A stretch of DNA of 64,000 nt from Mycobacterium sp. 852002-51971_SCH5477799-a. Its GTDB lineage: Bacteria; Actinomycetota; Actinomycetes; Mycobacteriales; Mycobacteriaceae. The notes under the pieces were generated by a model. It worked only from the letters and a program-made list of their open reading frames with translations, was not told the DNA's origin and did no database searches. This document shows, in pieces, positions 7,875-19,100 of the stretch. The first letter of the stretch is position 1. Each line of letters opens with the position of its first letter. A program made the translations under genes and the position numbers. The stretch spans positions 1-64,000 of the forward strand of contig NZ_LZIF01000063.1 of the NCBI RefSeq assembly GCF_001667145.1, in the 5' to 3' direction.

Positions 7875-9910
7875 GGCGCACCCACGCTCAAACGAAGGTT
7901 GTGCACCGGCGGGTCCAGGAGCGCGATGGTGCGCAGCCGCGCCGCCGACGGCGTGTTGACGAACAATCGGATCCATCCGCGTCGGCCCCGCAGGTCGACG
8001 GCCCACGGCTCGGCGGTGCCGGCGGTGGTCAGGGCCGACCACCGCAATTCCTTGGAGGGGGTTGCCGCCAGCCCGCCCTGCGCGTCCAGGGGCGCGGCGT
8101 CGAGCGCCTCACCGTCGGTGGGCGACAACGGAATTCGGTCGGGATTGTTGATCAAGACAAATGCCGGTGAGCCCGGCACTTCGTATTCGGATCGCATGTA
8201 GATGGTGGCGTGCGACGGCTGGCCGTGCGGATCGCGGCTCAACTGCACCGCGTACTGCAGCCGCAACAAGCCCGCGTATTCGATGCTGCGTACGGTCCCG
8301 ATGGCCCGCCGGCCGGCGGAGAACGCCACCGGCGCCAGATGCAGGGAACACCCGCTTACCGGCAGTTTGCCGTTGGGCAGTTGCAGACCGCCGTACTTCT
8401 CGTACTGTTCGACGGTGATTTCGTAGGACGTGCCGGTCAGACCGTTGCGGGGGTCATAGCCCTTGGGCGCCAGATACACTACGACGACGGCGGCGCCCTG
8501 CGGCCAGTCGAACGTCAACACCTGCTTGTTGCAGTATTCGGCCAGCTCGACGTCCCGGATGACCCCAGTGCGCACCGAACAGAAAGTCTTGCCCAGCAAC
8601 GCACGACCCGCCAGCACGGTGACCGGGGTGAAGTACGCGCGGCTCCAGTCCGTCGGCCAGGACACCCCCGACATCATCGACCGCGGCCGTCCGTCGGGAC
8701 CGGGCCGCTGGGTAATCGGTTGCGTCAAGCGCAAATCCGGGGTCAGACCGACCTGCTCGAGCGCCGCCTCGGGCAGGTCGTTGGCCTCGGCGCCGGCGGC
8801 CGGGCCCTTCTGGCTTCGATAGATCACCACCTCGCCGGCGGACGGCGCCTGCCAACTGAGCTCGAAGCCGTCGGCTGCTCCCGGTGCCGACGTGACCATC
8901 AAATCGGTGACCGGTGTTAGGACAGCGGCGATTTCGACCTCGGCGTCGACCGGTGCCGCCAGCCGCAGCACACCGTTGACCGGGACCGCGGCCCGAATCC
9001 GATACACATAGTGCCGTCCCGGCGCCGGGTCTGAGTCGACGAATCCGGCGCGGTTGTCGCGGTCCAGCAGGATTCGATGCTGGGGCCCCTCGCGGCCAGC
9101 CTCCTCGGTCAGCATCCGGGAAACGAACACGGTGCTGACGGCCGCGGGCACCGTCCAGCTTCCGATGACCTTGCCGTTGTCCTGCCGAACCACGCAATCG
9201 CGCACTGGGCTGATGGCCACGCCTTCGGCGTGCTTGATCGGTTGCGCCGCAAGCGCTTCGGCGCGGGTACTACCGACGTTGACCCAGACCTGGTAGTAGC
9301 GCACCGCGGCGACCAATGGCTCCTGGTCGGCCGCGGTGGTCGCGAGGGTGGCCGCCACCAACCGGGCCCGGTCCGGCGAGTACGGCGCGTTGTCCTCCTG
9401 CGCGACCAGCCGGTAGATCACCACGGCATCGCCGCCCGGTAAATACGGGGTCCAGGTCAGCTCGCTGCCCGCAGTGTCGCCGTCTTCGGGCCGTGACGGT
9501 CTGACGGTGACGGCGGCCAGCGGGCCGGTCTGTTCACCGAATGCGTATGCAGCGAAATCACCTGCGCTCAACGGCGATTCGTCACTAGTCGTGCTGTCTG
9601 CGGCGCCGGTCGGTTCACCCTCGGGTCCCACCGCGGACAGGCCGGCCGGACGGTGCCGTCCCGGTGACGGCTCCGACTCCACCTCTGCCAGGACGGCCGC
9701 CAACTCCTCGGCGTACTCGGCGACCGAGCCGGGCAACATCGCCCGAATCTGTTCCACCTCAGTGCGTCCCGACCGCAGAATCAGTCGCAGGTGAGTTTCC
9801 TTGAAGCCCGCCTTGGACACCGCCCCGGAATCGATCAGGCGCTGGCGCCACGCGATCAGGGCGTTGAGGCGGGGATCGTCGGCGTCGCCGGCATGTTGCG
9901 GATCGGGCAT
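7871..9910 (-). CDS. Large cytoplasmic protein with four fibronectin-III-like repeats
   Basis: 679 aa, ATG at 9910, 2 bp after the upstream stop. Residues about 12-75 form a compact helical region (RLNALIAWRQRLIDSG...). A low-complexity Pro/Ser/Gly linker (78-115) follows. Then four units spaced about 100 residues apart carry the FN3-like pattern Trp, Pro/Gly turn, hydrophobic strand: LTWTPYLPGG (151), SWTVPAAVS (251), LSWQAPSAGE (351) and FDWPQGAAVVVVYL (467). No signal peptide or membrane helix, so the repeats should lie in the cytoplasm, probably as protein-binding arms. Function unknown. Its position between the membrane protein and GAP1 suggests a scaffold. Confidence 0.68.
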   Translation of the reverse strand: MPDPQHAGDADDPRLNALIAWRQRLIDSGAVSKAGFKETHLRLILRSGRTEVEQIRAMLPGSVAEYAEELAAVLAEVESEPSPGRHRPAGLSAVGPEGEPTGAADSTTSDESPLSAGDFAAYAFGEQTGPLAAVTVRPSRPEDGDTAGSELTWTPYLPGGDAVVIYRLVAQEDNAPYSPDRARLVAATLATTAADQEPLVAAVRYYQVWVNVGSTRAEALAAQPIKHAEGVAISPVRDCVVRQDNGKVIGSWTVPAAVSTVFVSRMLTEEAGREGPQHRILLDRDNRAGFVDSDPAPGRHYVYRIRAAVPVNGVLRLAAPVDAEVEIAAVLTPVTDLMVTSAPGAADGFELSWQAPSAGEVVIYRSQKGPAAGAEANDLPEAALEQVGLTPDLRLTQPITQRPGPDGRPRSMMSGVSWPTDWSRAYFTPVTVLAGRALLGKTFCSVRTGVIRDVELAEYCNKQVLTFDWPQGAAVVVVYLAPKGYDPRNGLTGTSYEITVEQYEKYGGLQLPNGKLPVSGCSLHLAPVAFSAGRRAIGTVRSIEYAGLLRLQYAVQLSRDPHGQPSHATIYMRSEYEVPGSPAFVLINNPDRIPLSPTDGEALDAAPLDAQGGLAATPSKELRWSALTTAGTAEPWAVDLRGRRGWIRLFVNTPSAARLRTIALLDPPVHNLRLSVGAP

Positions 9911-9912
9911 GG

Positions 9913-12564
9913 CTAGAACACCAAATCCCCGCCGGGCGGCACGTCGCGGTGCTCGGTGTGGGTGATCACCGCGGTCTTCTCCATTTCCACACCCGACGCG
10001 GCGGCCAGCGGCACCTCGAACAGGGTGAAGTCATAAGGCGCCAGCCCGTCGCTGGCCTGCACCACCGTGGCGCGAAAACCCAGGCCGGGCCGCGCCAGCG
10101 CCGCCGTGTCAATCGCCACCGCGCAGCGACTCGCGGTCATCGCCGCGTCGGTGAACACCGATCCGTCGAACGGGGCGGCGTGACCCGGCCGATGGTCGAC
10201 AACGCCGGCCGCGAATTGTTCGGAGGGGACATGCTGCCCCATCGCGGGAGCGAATACCGCACCGGTCAGCGCGGTGCCCACGCGGCTGTCCTCGGCGAAC
10301 ATCTGCTCGACCCGTTGCCACAGCGCCTCGGCGCCGGTGGAGTGCACCTGCCCGGACGCCACGGCCGCCGACCATTTATCCAGACCCGAGGCGGTCCGCA
10401 AACCCGGCATCCGATAAAGCATTTCGGGCTCCTCCCGTAGCCGCTCCGCGGCGTGGGAGACCATGTCCTGCCACGGCTTGGTCAGCCAGCCGAGCGCGTA
10501 CAGGCGGCGCTGAATGGCATGCGCCGCATCGTCGGCGCGCTCCGCGCCGGGATCGGCGACCCCGACCTGGGCGCAGCGGGGCAGGCCGTCGGAGATCAGC
10601 GGCGCCGCCGAGCGCCCGGCGGGCGCGGGCCCGAAAGGTGCCCGCAGCACCGGCCCCAGCACGCGACACCAGGACAGATACTGGCCGTACGCGGTGGACA
10701 GGCGGCTGACATCCTGCAGCGCGGTCTGCAGGTTCGCCTGCATCATCTCGAGCTGATTCTGTTGCGATTTCCGCAGATTCATCAAGGTGAACATGTCGCG
10801 CTGGGCGAACAGGAACAACGTCAGCGACACCACAATGTAGAGGCCGAGCAGAATTCCGCCCGTGATCAGCGTGTATTTCCAGCCGGTGAAGCCGACCGCC
10901 GCGAGGCCGACCAGCACGACGATTACTCCCAAGGTCGCCCACGTCATTGTGGCCAGGATGATGCCGATGGCTTGCTGACGGGCGCGCACCCGCTCGTCGA
11001 TCGAGATCTCGCTGGCCGCCCGCTGAATCTGTTCGGCGATCTGCGCCACCTCGGTACGGGCCCGCCCCAGGAAGTCGGTAAGGATCGATCCCGCCTGCCA
11101 GGCATAGCTTTTCGACGCGTGCTGCTGCCAGCGCTCCAGTTCGGTCGACGCCCCGCGCGCCTCGACGCCGGAGGCGGGGTCGGAGTAGGCGCGTTGCAGC
11201 CGCTGGCGCAGATCGGCCGCGCCCAGCACGTCGGCCGGCTCCAGGTCGCTGACGCCGATCACGGCGGCCAGCGACGTCGGGATCGCCGTGAACCGGTCGG
11301 CGCGGCTAGGCACGACGTCGGCGGCACTGGCCAAAACACCCACACCAGCGCCCACTTGAATCGGGTCGAGCCCCTTCGCGCGGCGTCCACCGTCGGCAAG
11401 GGTGAGTGCGCCGTTGACGAAGTCGATCCAGAGCGCGCTCAAATCCTGTTGCGCCAGCTGCCCGTTGCCCGCTGACCCGCCGATGGCCGCGTTGAGCGTG
11501 TCGGCGCTGCGGCCGAGATCTTGCCAGTCGGCGAGCTGGCTGCTGGTGACCACCGAGAACGCCGATTCGCGGCCGCCGAACACGGTGCCCTGCACCGTCG
11601 AGGCCAACACCGCCGAGACCGATCCCTTTACCGCCGACAACCACGCCGATGGCGCGTTGCGCAGGGCCCCGCCCATGAAGCGCAGAAACATTTTCAACGC
11701 CGCCCAAATCGAAATGGCCTGTGTGGCAACGTCGTCGACGCCCAGCCGGGGTCCGCGCAGCACATCACGATGTTTGGTCCACAGCGCGCGGGCCATCGTT
11801 TGCGTGGCCGCCGAAACGTCCTCCACATACAGCACCGGCACCTGCCCGCCATGGGGCAGCGGCAGCCGTCCGGCCGGATCGAACAGCCGCGCCCGCAGCC
11901 GGCGTTCCACCTCGGCGGTATCCAGGCTGCGGTAGAACGCGCGCACCGCCCGCAGCGTCTGGCCCGGCAGAATCTCCACACTGTCGAACGGGGTCTGCTG
12001 CACATCGGCCCACAAACCGGCCACCGCCGCGACCACCGGCGCGGCGCGCTGGGCCAGATCCAGCGGTTCGGCGAGATTCCCCCACGGCACCGCACCCAAC
12101 CCGGGTGCCGGTGAATCCTCCGGCGCGATCAGCAGGTTGTGCCAGCCCTCCACCACGACCGACGAGCCGAGCTGACTGGCGCCCGCGCGCCCGCTCGTGA
12201 GCAGCATCCGCAGCAGGGTCATCCCGGCGCCCCTGGCGGTGCTGCGCACCACCTGTTCGACGAACTGCTCGGCGGCCAACGGCGCTCGCTGCTCGGCCGG
12301 CGCATCGAGGGGAACCAATACTGCTACCCGAACCCGGTCATAATGCTTGGCGGTCAATACCTGTTGCAGCACGACGCTTTCCGACCTGCCATCGCGCACC
12401 ATCGTCGCCGTCGTGGCGGGCCCCCGCGCATCGCGGGCATCGACCCAGACGAAGACGCCCAGCAACCCGGCGGCCGAATAATCGCACAGGATGCCCAGAA
12501 GCTCGTCGGTCTGCAGGTGCGGGGCCACGACAACGGTGAGCGAGGTGTCGGCGGATACAGCCAT
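9913..12564 (-). CDS. Two-TM membrane protein of the GTPase/tubulin cluster, function unknown
   Basis: 883 aa, ATG at 12564, 2 bp after the tubulin-like gene. Residues 1-530 have no signal peptide and no clear membrane helix. A helical stretch (about 480-535) leads into two strong membrane helices (about 538-563 and 568-588) closed by LFLFAQRDMF, followed by a likely coiled coil (NLRKSQQNQLEMMQANLQ) and a ~230-residue C-terminal domain. The short hairpin between the helices puts both large domains on the same side, most likely the cytoplasm. I recognise no catalytic motif. It could tether the tubulin-like and FN3 proteins to the membrane. Confidence 0.7.
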   Translation of the reverse strand: MAVSADTSLTVVVAPHLQTDELLGILCDYSAAGLLGVFVWVDARDARGPATTATMVRDGRSESVVLQQVLTAKHYDRVRVAVLVPLDAPAEQRAPLAAEQFVEQVVRSTARGAGMTLLRMLLTSGRAGASQLGSSVVVEGWHNLLIAPEDSPAPGLGAVPWGNLAEPLDLAQRAAPVVAAVAGLWADVQQTPFDSVEILPGQTLRAVRAFYRSLDTAEVERRLRARLFDPAGRLPLPHGGQVPVLYVEDVSAATQTMARALWTKHRDVLRGPRLGVDDVATQAISIWAALKMFLRFMGGALRNAPSAWLSAVKGSVSAVLASTVQGTVFGGRESAFSVVTSSQLADWQDLGRSADTLNAAIGGSAGNGQLAQQDLSALWIDFVNGALTLADGGRRAKGLDPIQVGAGVGVLASAADVVPSRADRFTAIPTSLAAVIGVSDLEPADVLGAADLRQRLQRAYSDPASGVEARGASTELERWQQHASKSYAWQAGSILTDFLGRARTEVAQIAEQIQRAASEISIDERVRARQQAIGIILATMTWATLGVIVVLVGLAAVGFTGWKYTLITGGILLGLYIVVSLTLFLFAQRDMFTLMNLRKSQQNQLEMMQANLQTALQDVSRLSTAYGQYLSWCRVLGPVLRAPFGPAPAGRSAAPLISDGLPRCAQVGVADPGAERADDAAHAIQRRLYALGWLTKPWQDMVSHAAERLREEPEMLYRMPGLRTASGLDKWSAAVASGQVHSTGAEALWQRVEQMFAEDSRVGTALTGAVFAPAMGQHVPSEQFAAGVVDHRPGHAAPFDGSVFTDAAMTASRCAVAIDTAALARPGLGFRATVVQASDGLAPYDFTLFEVPLAAASGVEMEKTAVITHTEHRDVPPGGDLVF

Positions 12565-12566
12565 GG

Positions 12567-15500
12567 TCAGAACGTCCCGCCTTCGGGAATCACCACGGGC
12601 GCACCGCCGTCGAGCACCGGGCCGCCCGCCGCCGCGCCGGCCGCCAACGCCTCGGCCTCGTGCTGGATCAGGTTGATCAGCGCACCGGTGGCCGCGTATA
12701 CGTCGGGCGCCAGGTCGCGGAACATGGGCGTGTTCGACGCCGTGGTTCGCGTCGGCACCGTCGTGAACGCCCCACCCGGCGTGGCCCCGGCCATGTCCGC
12801 CGGAAGATACTGCGCCGCAACATCATGGATGGTGGTCAACCACTCGATCGCCGCCGCGGCGCGCTCGTCGGCGGTCTGGGCCTCGGCGATCCCCGGGACC
12901 CGAGGCTGCACCCCGGGCGCGCTCGAGGCCCCTTGCAGGAATTCGCGCAGCAGCCCCTGCGCCGACAAGGCGACGATGCCGCTGGCCGGGTCTTGCGAAT
13001 GCGCGTCGTAAAGCTCACGCAGCACGCTGTAGGGCCGCAGCGATCGCATCACCGGCGGCTCGTGCGACTGCGCGATGGCCAGCAGGATCGATTCCAGTAC
13101 CGCAGGCAACCAGTCGTACGGGGCGTGGAACGCCGACGGCGGTGTCAGCAGCGGGTTCGGGAAGTTCAGCCACTGCCCACTGTCGGCGTCGTAGATCCGC
13201 ACCGGCTCGGTGAACGGCGACGCGGGGATCTGGATGCGGCCCAGCAGCTGGCCGACGAACCAGCCGCCGGTCATGGTGAATCGCTGGTCGTCGGTCATCG
13301 GCAGCGACGCCGAAAGCGGCCGGGAGCGACGGTATTTCCAGAAGGCGCCCCGTCCGGGACCCGCGGTCTGCGCCCATTGCTGAGCCGCGGGCTTGAGCAC
13401 CGAGTCGAACGCCAGCGGCGAATAGTTGGGATACGAGCCGAAGATGTCGATGCGGGTGACGCTGTCCTCGTCGGACAGCGACCGCCCGTAGTTGTCCTTC
13501 GTCGCCTGGTCGATCCGCGGATTGTTGCGGATGACTTCGAACAGTTCGCGGTCAACCGGTTGACCGGCGAACGGAATCTCGGAGAACTTGTAGCGGTATT
13601 CGGTCTGCTGACCGGGGTGGACTCGCTGCAGCGCCTGGTCGTTGACGCTGGCCAGCGGTCGCGCCAGCGACAGCGCCTCGGCGAACTTGGTGGCGATGTC
13701 GCGGCGGCGCGCCACCAGCTCGGACTCCGATGCTCCCGCCCCCTGCACGTAGTCGCGCAGCGACACCTTACAGAATTCGGCGAACGACTCCCCGGGACGC
13801 TCCACGTAGAGCCGGGCGCGTCGCAGCAATTCCACTGGGCGGGTGTGGATGTCGAACTGCGCGATCGAGGGCACCCGCGCGCGGCCGGTCTCCGGATCGG
13901 TGCCCAGCGCCCGCGTGACCCACGTCGCGGTGCGCTCGATCAGCCCGCCGGGGGCGGCCACCCCGCCGGTGGTCTGCCACTCCCCCAGGATCACCCGCGT
14001 GGTGGCCTCCTCGATAGCCGACTGCAGCGGGATCATCGCGTTGGCAGCGGCCACCGCCTTCGGCAGGTCGGCCTCGTAACGGCCCTTGAAGGCGGTCGAA
14101 TTGATCAGCAGCACTTCGTTGTTCGCCTCCGCGAACCGGCTGGGCACCAGTTCGTCGGCGTCCGCCGGCCAGGCCGCGTATTGGTCGGTGGCCAGGCGCG
14201 CGAGGCCCACGTCGGTCGGCGGCTCCGAGCGGGCGTTCTCCAGCTGGATCATCGCCTCGCTGAGCCGATCCCGCAGCGGCACCAGCAGCTCCAGACCGAC
14301 CACCCGCAGCACGTCGGCGATGCGGGCGGCCGCGTCGGCGAACAGCTGACGGCGCACCGTCGCGCGGAACCCGTCCACCACGGCGGCCACCACCTGGTCG
14401 GTGTTGGTCATCACCCCGTGCAGCGACTTCAGCCCGGCGTCCACCTGCGGCGACATCGCCACGATGTCGGGTGGACCCATGTTGCCCAGCTGCGCAACCC
14501 CCGCGGTGAGGTGGTCATCGATGTGCCGGCGCAGCTGGTCGACGACTTCCCGCGCGAAGGGCAAGCCCAGCGAGGCAACGGCCGCGCCGACGACCCGTTC
14601 GAGCCGGTTGGCGAAATCTTGATGCCACTGAAAAGCCATGGCGTAGGCCGCATCAGCGCAGGCCCGGGTCAACTCGGCGCGCCGGTTGTGCACGGCCTGC
14701 CGCATGGTCGGCACCCACTGTTCGGCGGCGACGCCCTCCGGGTTGGGCAGGTGGTTGCGCAGCTGACGGTCGATGAGACCGTTGACCGTGGAGACGACGG
14801 TGTCGGTCGTGAAGGCTTCGGTGCCGATCCAACGCCCCAGCTGGCTCACCCGGGTCTGTTCGTCGCCGGCGCTGGGCGGCAACCCCAATTCGCCGCAGAG
14901 CGCAGCCCATTGGCTGGACAGCAGTGAGTCCAACTGCTCGGTGCTCGATGCCGGATTGCCCCTTTGCATGTGCCCGTCGAGCAGTTTGTCCACGCAGCTG
15001 CGGGCCAGGCGCTGGGCGGCGTATTCGGCGTAGCGGTCACGGCCCATGCTCAGGCTGGAGAAGCCATAGGTGCCCCAGGGCAACACATCCCACGACGAGA
15101 TGCCCCAGCCCAGCAGGTCGCGATCGCCCACCGGGGACGCGGTGTTGCCCAGGTCGTAGGCAACGAACTGGTCGCTGGCCCGGCCGCTCATCATCAGTCC
15201 CGCCAGCCCACGCGCCAGTCCGCGGTACACGGCATACTGCGAGCCGTCGCCGAACAGGGTGCGGTCGGCGCCGATGTAGCGACCAACCGGGAACACCCGC
15301 GCGAACGGAATCGGTTCTCCCTCACCGTGATGGTGGCCCAGAGCACGCAAGATTCGCACGTCGTGTTCGCGGGCCGCACCGGACTGGCTGGCCACGATCT
15401 CGCCGAGCATCGCCAACGCGTTGGCCCGCACGCCGATGATGGCGCTCTGCGGTAGCGAGTCGAAAATGTCGGGGGTCACCATGAATACGCCCATCAGGCG

Positions 15501-16112
15501 CGGATCCAGACCGGTGACCAAGGTCAGCAGGCGGCATACGTCCAGCGCCATCGAGGCCCCCGCACCGCCGGCCATCGATGACACCACCAACACCAGGGGC
15601 GGTTCGTTGGGGTCGAATCGACCCATGCCCGGCACGTCGACCGTCGACATCTCGGAAACGGTCTCGACGCGAAACAGCGTGTCCCACGCGGCCTGTAGGC
15701 GGGCGTGGATCTCAGCGGCCTTGCTCAGGGTGATCATGCGCCCGATCGCCCGGTACTGGCCCGCGCCGGCCGAGATCGGGATCGACACCTCTTGCGGGCT
15801 GCGCGGCGCCCAGGTGGCGATGGTGTCCAACGCCGATTCGGCCGCCAGCCGTTGCGACAGCGCACCGTCGAGAACGGCGTAGCTGCTGCCCTGTGGTCCG
15901 CACCCGACGTAGCTGCCGCCCTGGGCGGGGACGTTCGCCAGCCCCTCCGGGCCCGACTCCGCGGCACTTGGGACGTCGATGTGGACGAATTGCCAACCGG
16001 CCAAGAGCTTTTCGATTCCGGCGGTGTGCAGTTCGGAGCGCAGCTGGTCCATCATCAGGGACAGCGTGGCGCCGCCGGAACCGCCGCAGCCCACTACCAG
16101 GAATCGTCGCAT
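12567..16112 (-). CDS. Tubulin-like protein with large C-terminal extension
   Basis: 1181 aa, ATG at 16112 sharing a base with the vWA gene stop (TGATG). The N-terminus VVGCGGSGGAT (6-16) matches the first nucleotide loop of FtsZ/tubulin folds, and MAGGAGASM (180-188) the glycine-rich GGGTGSG tubulin signature, here altered. The family is the bacterial tubulin-like (Tubulin_2) group, which binds GTP in related proteins. The first ~380 residues are the nucleotide domain; some 800 residues of mostly helical sequence follow, unlike FtsZ. It could assemble into filaments or act as a GTP-dependent switch. Neither is shown by sequence. The gene lies between the membrane vWA protein and the two-TM protein. 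Confidence 0.8.
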   Translation of the reverse strand: MRRFLVVGCGGSGGATLSLMMDQLRSELHTAGIEKLLAGWQFVHIDVPSAAESGPEGLANVPAQGGSYVGCGPQGSSYAVLDGALSQRLAAESALDTIATWAPRSPQEVSIPISAGAGQYRAIGRMITLSKAAEIHARLQAAWDTLFRVETVSEMSTVDVPGMGRFDPNEPPLVLVVSSMAGGAGASMALDVCRLLTLVTGLDPRLMGVFMVTPDIFDSLPQSAIIGVRANALAMLGEIVASQSGAAREHDVRILRALGHHHGEGEPIPFARVFPVGRYIGADRTLFGDGSQYAVYRGLARGLAGLMMSGRASDQFVAYDLGNTASPVGDRDLLGWGISSWDVLPWGTYGFSSLSMGRDRYAEYAAQRLARSCVDKLLDGHMQRGNPASSTEQLDSLLSSQWAALCGELGLPPSAGDEQTRVSQLGRWIGTEAFTTDTVVSTVNGLIDRQLRNHLPNPEGVAAEQWVPTMRQAVHNRRAELTRACADAAYAMAFQWHQDFANRLERVVGAAVASLGLPFAREVVDQLRRHIDDHLTAGVAQLGNMGPPDIVAMSPQVDAGLKSLHGVMTNTDQVVAAVVDGFRATVRRQLFADAAARIADVLRVVGLELLVPLRDRLSEAMIQLENARSEPPTDVGLARLATDQYAAWPADADELVPSRFAEANNEVLLINSTAFKGRYEADLPKAVAAANAMIPLQSAIEEATTRVILGEWQTTGGVAAPGGLIERTATWVTRALGTDPETGRARVPSIAQFDIHTRPVELLRRARLYVERPGESFAEFCKVSLRDYVQGAGASESELVARRRDIATKFAEALSLARPLASVNDQALQRVHPGQQTEYRYKFSEIPFAGQPVDRELFEVIRNNPRIDQATKDNYGRSLSDEDSVTRIDIFGSYPNYSPLAFDSVLKPAAQQWAQTAGPGRGAFWKYRRSRPLSASLPMTDDQRFTMTGGWFVGQLLGRIQIPASPFTEPVRIYDADSGQWLNFPNPLLTPPSAFHAPYDWLPAVLESILLAIAQSHEPPVMRSLRPYSVLRELYDAHSQDPASGIVALSAQGLLREFLQGASSAPGVQPRVPGIAEAQTADERAAAAIEWLTTIHDVAAQYLPADMAGATPGGAFTTVPTRTTASNTPMFRDLAPDVYAATGALINLIQHEAEALAAGAAAGGPVLDGGAPVVIPEGGTF

Positions 16113-19100
16113 CAGGTGCCCTCTCCGAACGGGTCGAATGGATCTGGGTCAAATCGATGGGAGGGCTGCGTCGCCTCGGTCGGCGGGAGCCCGGGCGACC
16201 CGCCGCCCGCGCGCTCGTCGTGCTCGTCGCGCTGTTCACCCTCGTCGCCGTACCGGTATCCCGCGGCCATCGTCTCGTCCTGGCGGAATATCGGTTCGGG
16301 AATTGGCCGCTCTTGTGTCTCCGCCTCATTGAAGCCGGGCGGCACCGGCCCTGTCGCCGCGGGGGACGGCGGCGCCGGCCTCGAAGCCGGCGCGGACGGT
16401 GCTGAAGGTGCTGCAGGTGCTGCGGGTGCTGCGGGCGCCGCCCCGAACGACGAATCAGCGTCGCCGCCAAAGGGATCATCTCCGGCCGGGCCGACCACGA
16501 CGCCCGCGGGCGTGTCACCGAACGGGGAGGCCGTCTCGCCCGGCGCCGCGAACGCTGCCGACATACCGGCCTGCACGGCACGCAGCCGCAACCCGGCGAG
16601 CAGGTCGGGCAGCCGTTGCGCGACGTCTTCGTAGAGCCGCTCACGCGCGATGGTGTCGGTGGTTCCGGCCACCAACAGCAATACCTCCGCGGCGTTCTCG
16701 GGCCCGTACGGGTTGTGCAGCAGCACCCAGGTGTTGTGCACCGCCAGCGGCAGCACCGCGCGCAGGCCCGTGTTGTCGGAGCCGGGCAGCTTTGACCCGA
16801 CGCTGACCATGCCCTCGGCGTCGACGACCACGTGGCCGGATCCGAACGGGCTGCGCCCCAGCGCAACCGAGAGATTGACCCCGGCCACGGACAGTTGGCG
16901 GGTGCCACCGGGCGGCAACCCGGTCACGGGTTGCACCAGGTCGGTGTCGGCCATCACGAACGGTTCACCGCCGCGCAACACCGCGTCGTGCTCGACCTGC
17001 ACCGCGATGCGTTCGGCCAGCAACGGATTGTCCGGGATCTTGCTGACCCACCACTTCGATGCGTACAGCAGCGCCATCGGGATTCCGGGACCCAGCAGCA
17101 GGGCGGCGATGAGCACCAGGATGAAGTTGGTGGTGTTGAGCGGGTTGATCATCGACGCCGTGAAGGCCACCGGCACGGTCTGGGCGTCGCCGGGGTTGTC
17201 CAGCGTCGAAACATGAACGGGCACGGCGCCGTTGAGCCCGCCGTGTCCGTTGTGGTCGGTGCGCAGGTTGACCGATAGTTGTGCGGTCTCCCCCGCCTGC
17301 ACCTTGAGGCAGTGCTGGCCCGAGTTCGTTGGTGAACCCAGGTGCGGTGTGCCGATGCCATCGGGCGCCCCCGCGACCGTCGGGGTATCGGTGTCGCTGA
17401 TCCAGGCGCAGCCCGGTCCGGTGACGTTCAGCGTCGCGGTTGCCCCCTTGGCTCCCTCGACGGTGCCGAAGTCGATGCGCTGGCCCGGGGTCGGCAGGCC
17501 GACTTTGGGCAGAATCTGCACGGGCACATCGACTTCCTGCGGCGACAACTGGGTGCCGGCGATCGGCCCGCCGTTCTGGTCGGTGGTGTTCGCGGTGGTG
17601 ATCACCAGCGACATCCGCAAGGTCGCGTGCCCCGGGGAGACTTTGGTCAGATCGGCGTCGACGGGTTTGGCGATGTCGTCCTTGCCGGCCGCCGTCAGCA
17701 GCGGAATCGGTGCGGCGCCATCGGGACCCAACGACGCCGACATGGTGGCCGTACCGGCCAGGTCGCTCGGGGTCATCGGCTTGCGTTGGCCGTCAACCAA
17801 ACCGAAGACCAGGCCCTTGAGTGTCTGGCCGCTGTGCCAGGCGACCTTGTCGGCGCCCGTCAGGGCCGGGAAGATGTCGGTGGTGATGTGGATGCTGACC
17901 TTGGACACGGCGTCGGGGTGCTGGCCGGTGGTGTCGACGTAGACGATCGCCCATTGCCCGGTCCAGTGCGGGGCGTTGCCGTTCTGCAGCGAGATCGTTT
18001 GCGCCGATTCGGATTGCCATTGGTAGTTCACCGATACGCCGTCGACGTTGACGTTTTGGGCGCCGTCCTTCTTGGGTAACGGCAGGGTCTGCCCGGTCGG
18101 GGAGACGAGGTAAGGCTCGACACCGGGCACGCCGCCGGAACCCAGAATGTTGACCTCTTTGATGGACCGGTCGAGCACGAAGTTGTGCCGCGCCTCCGGG
18201 CACACCTTGATCTGGCAGACCCCGCCCTGGTCGGTCACGCCCGGATCCGGGTTGAGGGCGTCGAACGCGAACAACATGTCGTCGATGTTGGCGACGGGAT
18301 AGAAGTCGCCGGGCACCGGATCGGTGATGGCGCCGCACGCCAGGCCCTGCAATCCCTTGCCGGTGCTGATCGCCGACATCACGTTGAAGTCACCGGGAGT
18401 CTGCTTGGCGCCCAGCCCGATTCCCAGCATGATGATGTTGCTCGACCGCAGCTGGTCGGCCAGGCCGCTGGGCCGGCAGATGGATTGCACGGCCTTCTGG
18501 GTGGTGTCGGGGATGCCGTTCGGTGAGTCCAGCGGGACCCCGTCGGCGTAGGGCTTGGTGACCGGACGGGCGGTGAAATCGATCATGCCGTCGGAGAACC
18601 AGGCGATGGCCTGGCAGCGCTGCCCTTTGTCGGCCGCGCCGCCGTGCGTAGTCAGCGCCTGCCGGGCCCCGTCGAGGGCCAGCCAGTAGTCGGTGTCGAT
18701 GCCGGTGTTCTTCTTGGCGATGGGATCCAGCGACGCGCCTACGCTATCCGCGGTCGAGCCGGTGAGCTGGGTCCAATCATGTTCGGGGACATAGGTATCG
18801 GCGAACCCCGCCACCGCGACGTCGAGTTTTGCGCTCACCCGGTCGGCGTATTTGCCCAACGTGTGCACCAGGTAGCGGGCGGCTTGCACGCGCGCGGCCT
18901 GTGGATCGGTCTGCTGCAGGCTGCTCGACTCGTCGAACAGCAGCAGCAGATCGCCGGCCTTCTGCGAGGCGAGGCAGGCCCCGAATCGGCTCGCGCCCGG
19001 CGAGCCCGTCGCCGACGCGACGGGCGCCCAGCCGACCAGGTTCAGCACGACGACCAGGGTCGCGACCGCGGCCACCCGCGCCAGCGCCGCAAAGCCGTTG

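Noticed and set aside
7875..8042. N-terminal extension of the GAP1 protein
   Set aside because: The extra residues are out-of-frame sequence of the upstream gene. The GTGA overlap at 7874 gives a natural start.
12660..14927. Long plus-strand open frame opposite the tubulin-like gene
   Set aside because: It is antisense to a recognised protein, is rich in Arg/Gly/His, and has no family features. High GC makes such shadow frames common; the same applies to 2079-3278, 45195-46556, 48178-49347, 59737-60966 and 61762-63075.
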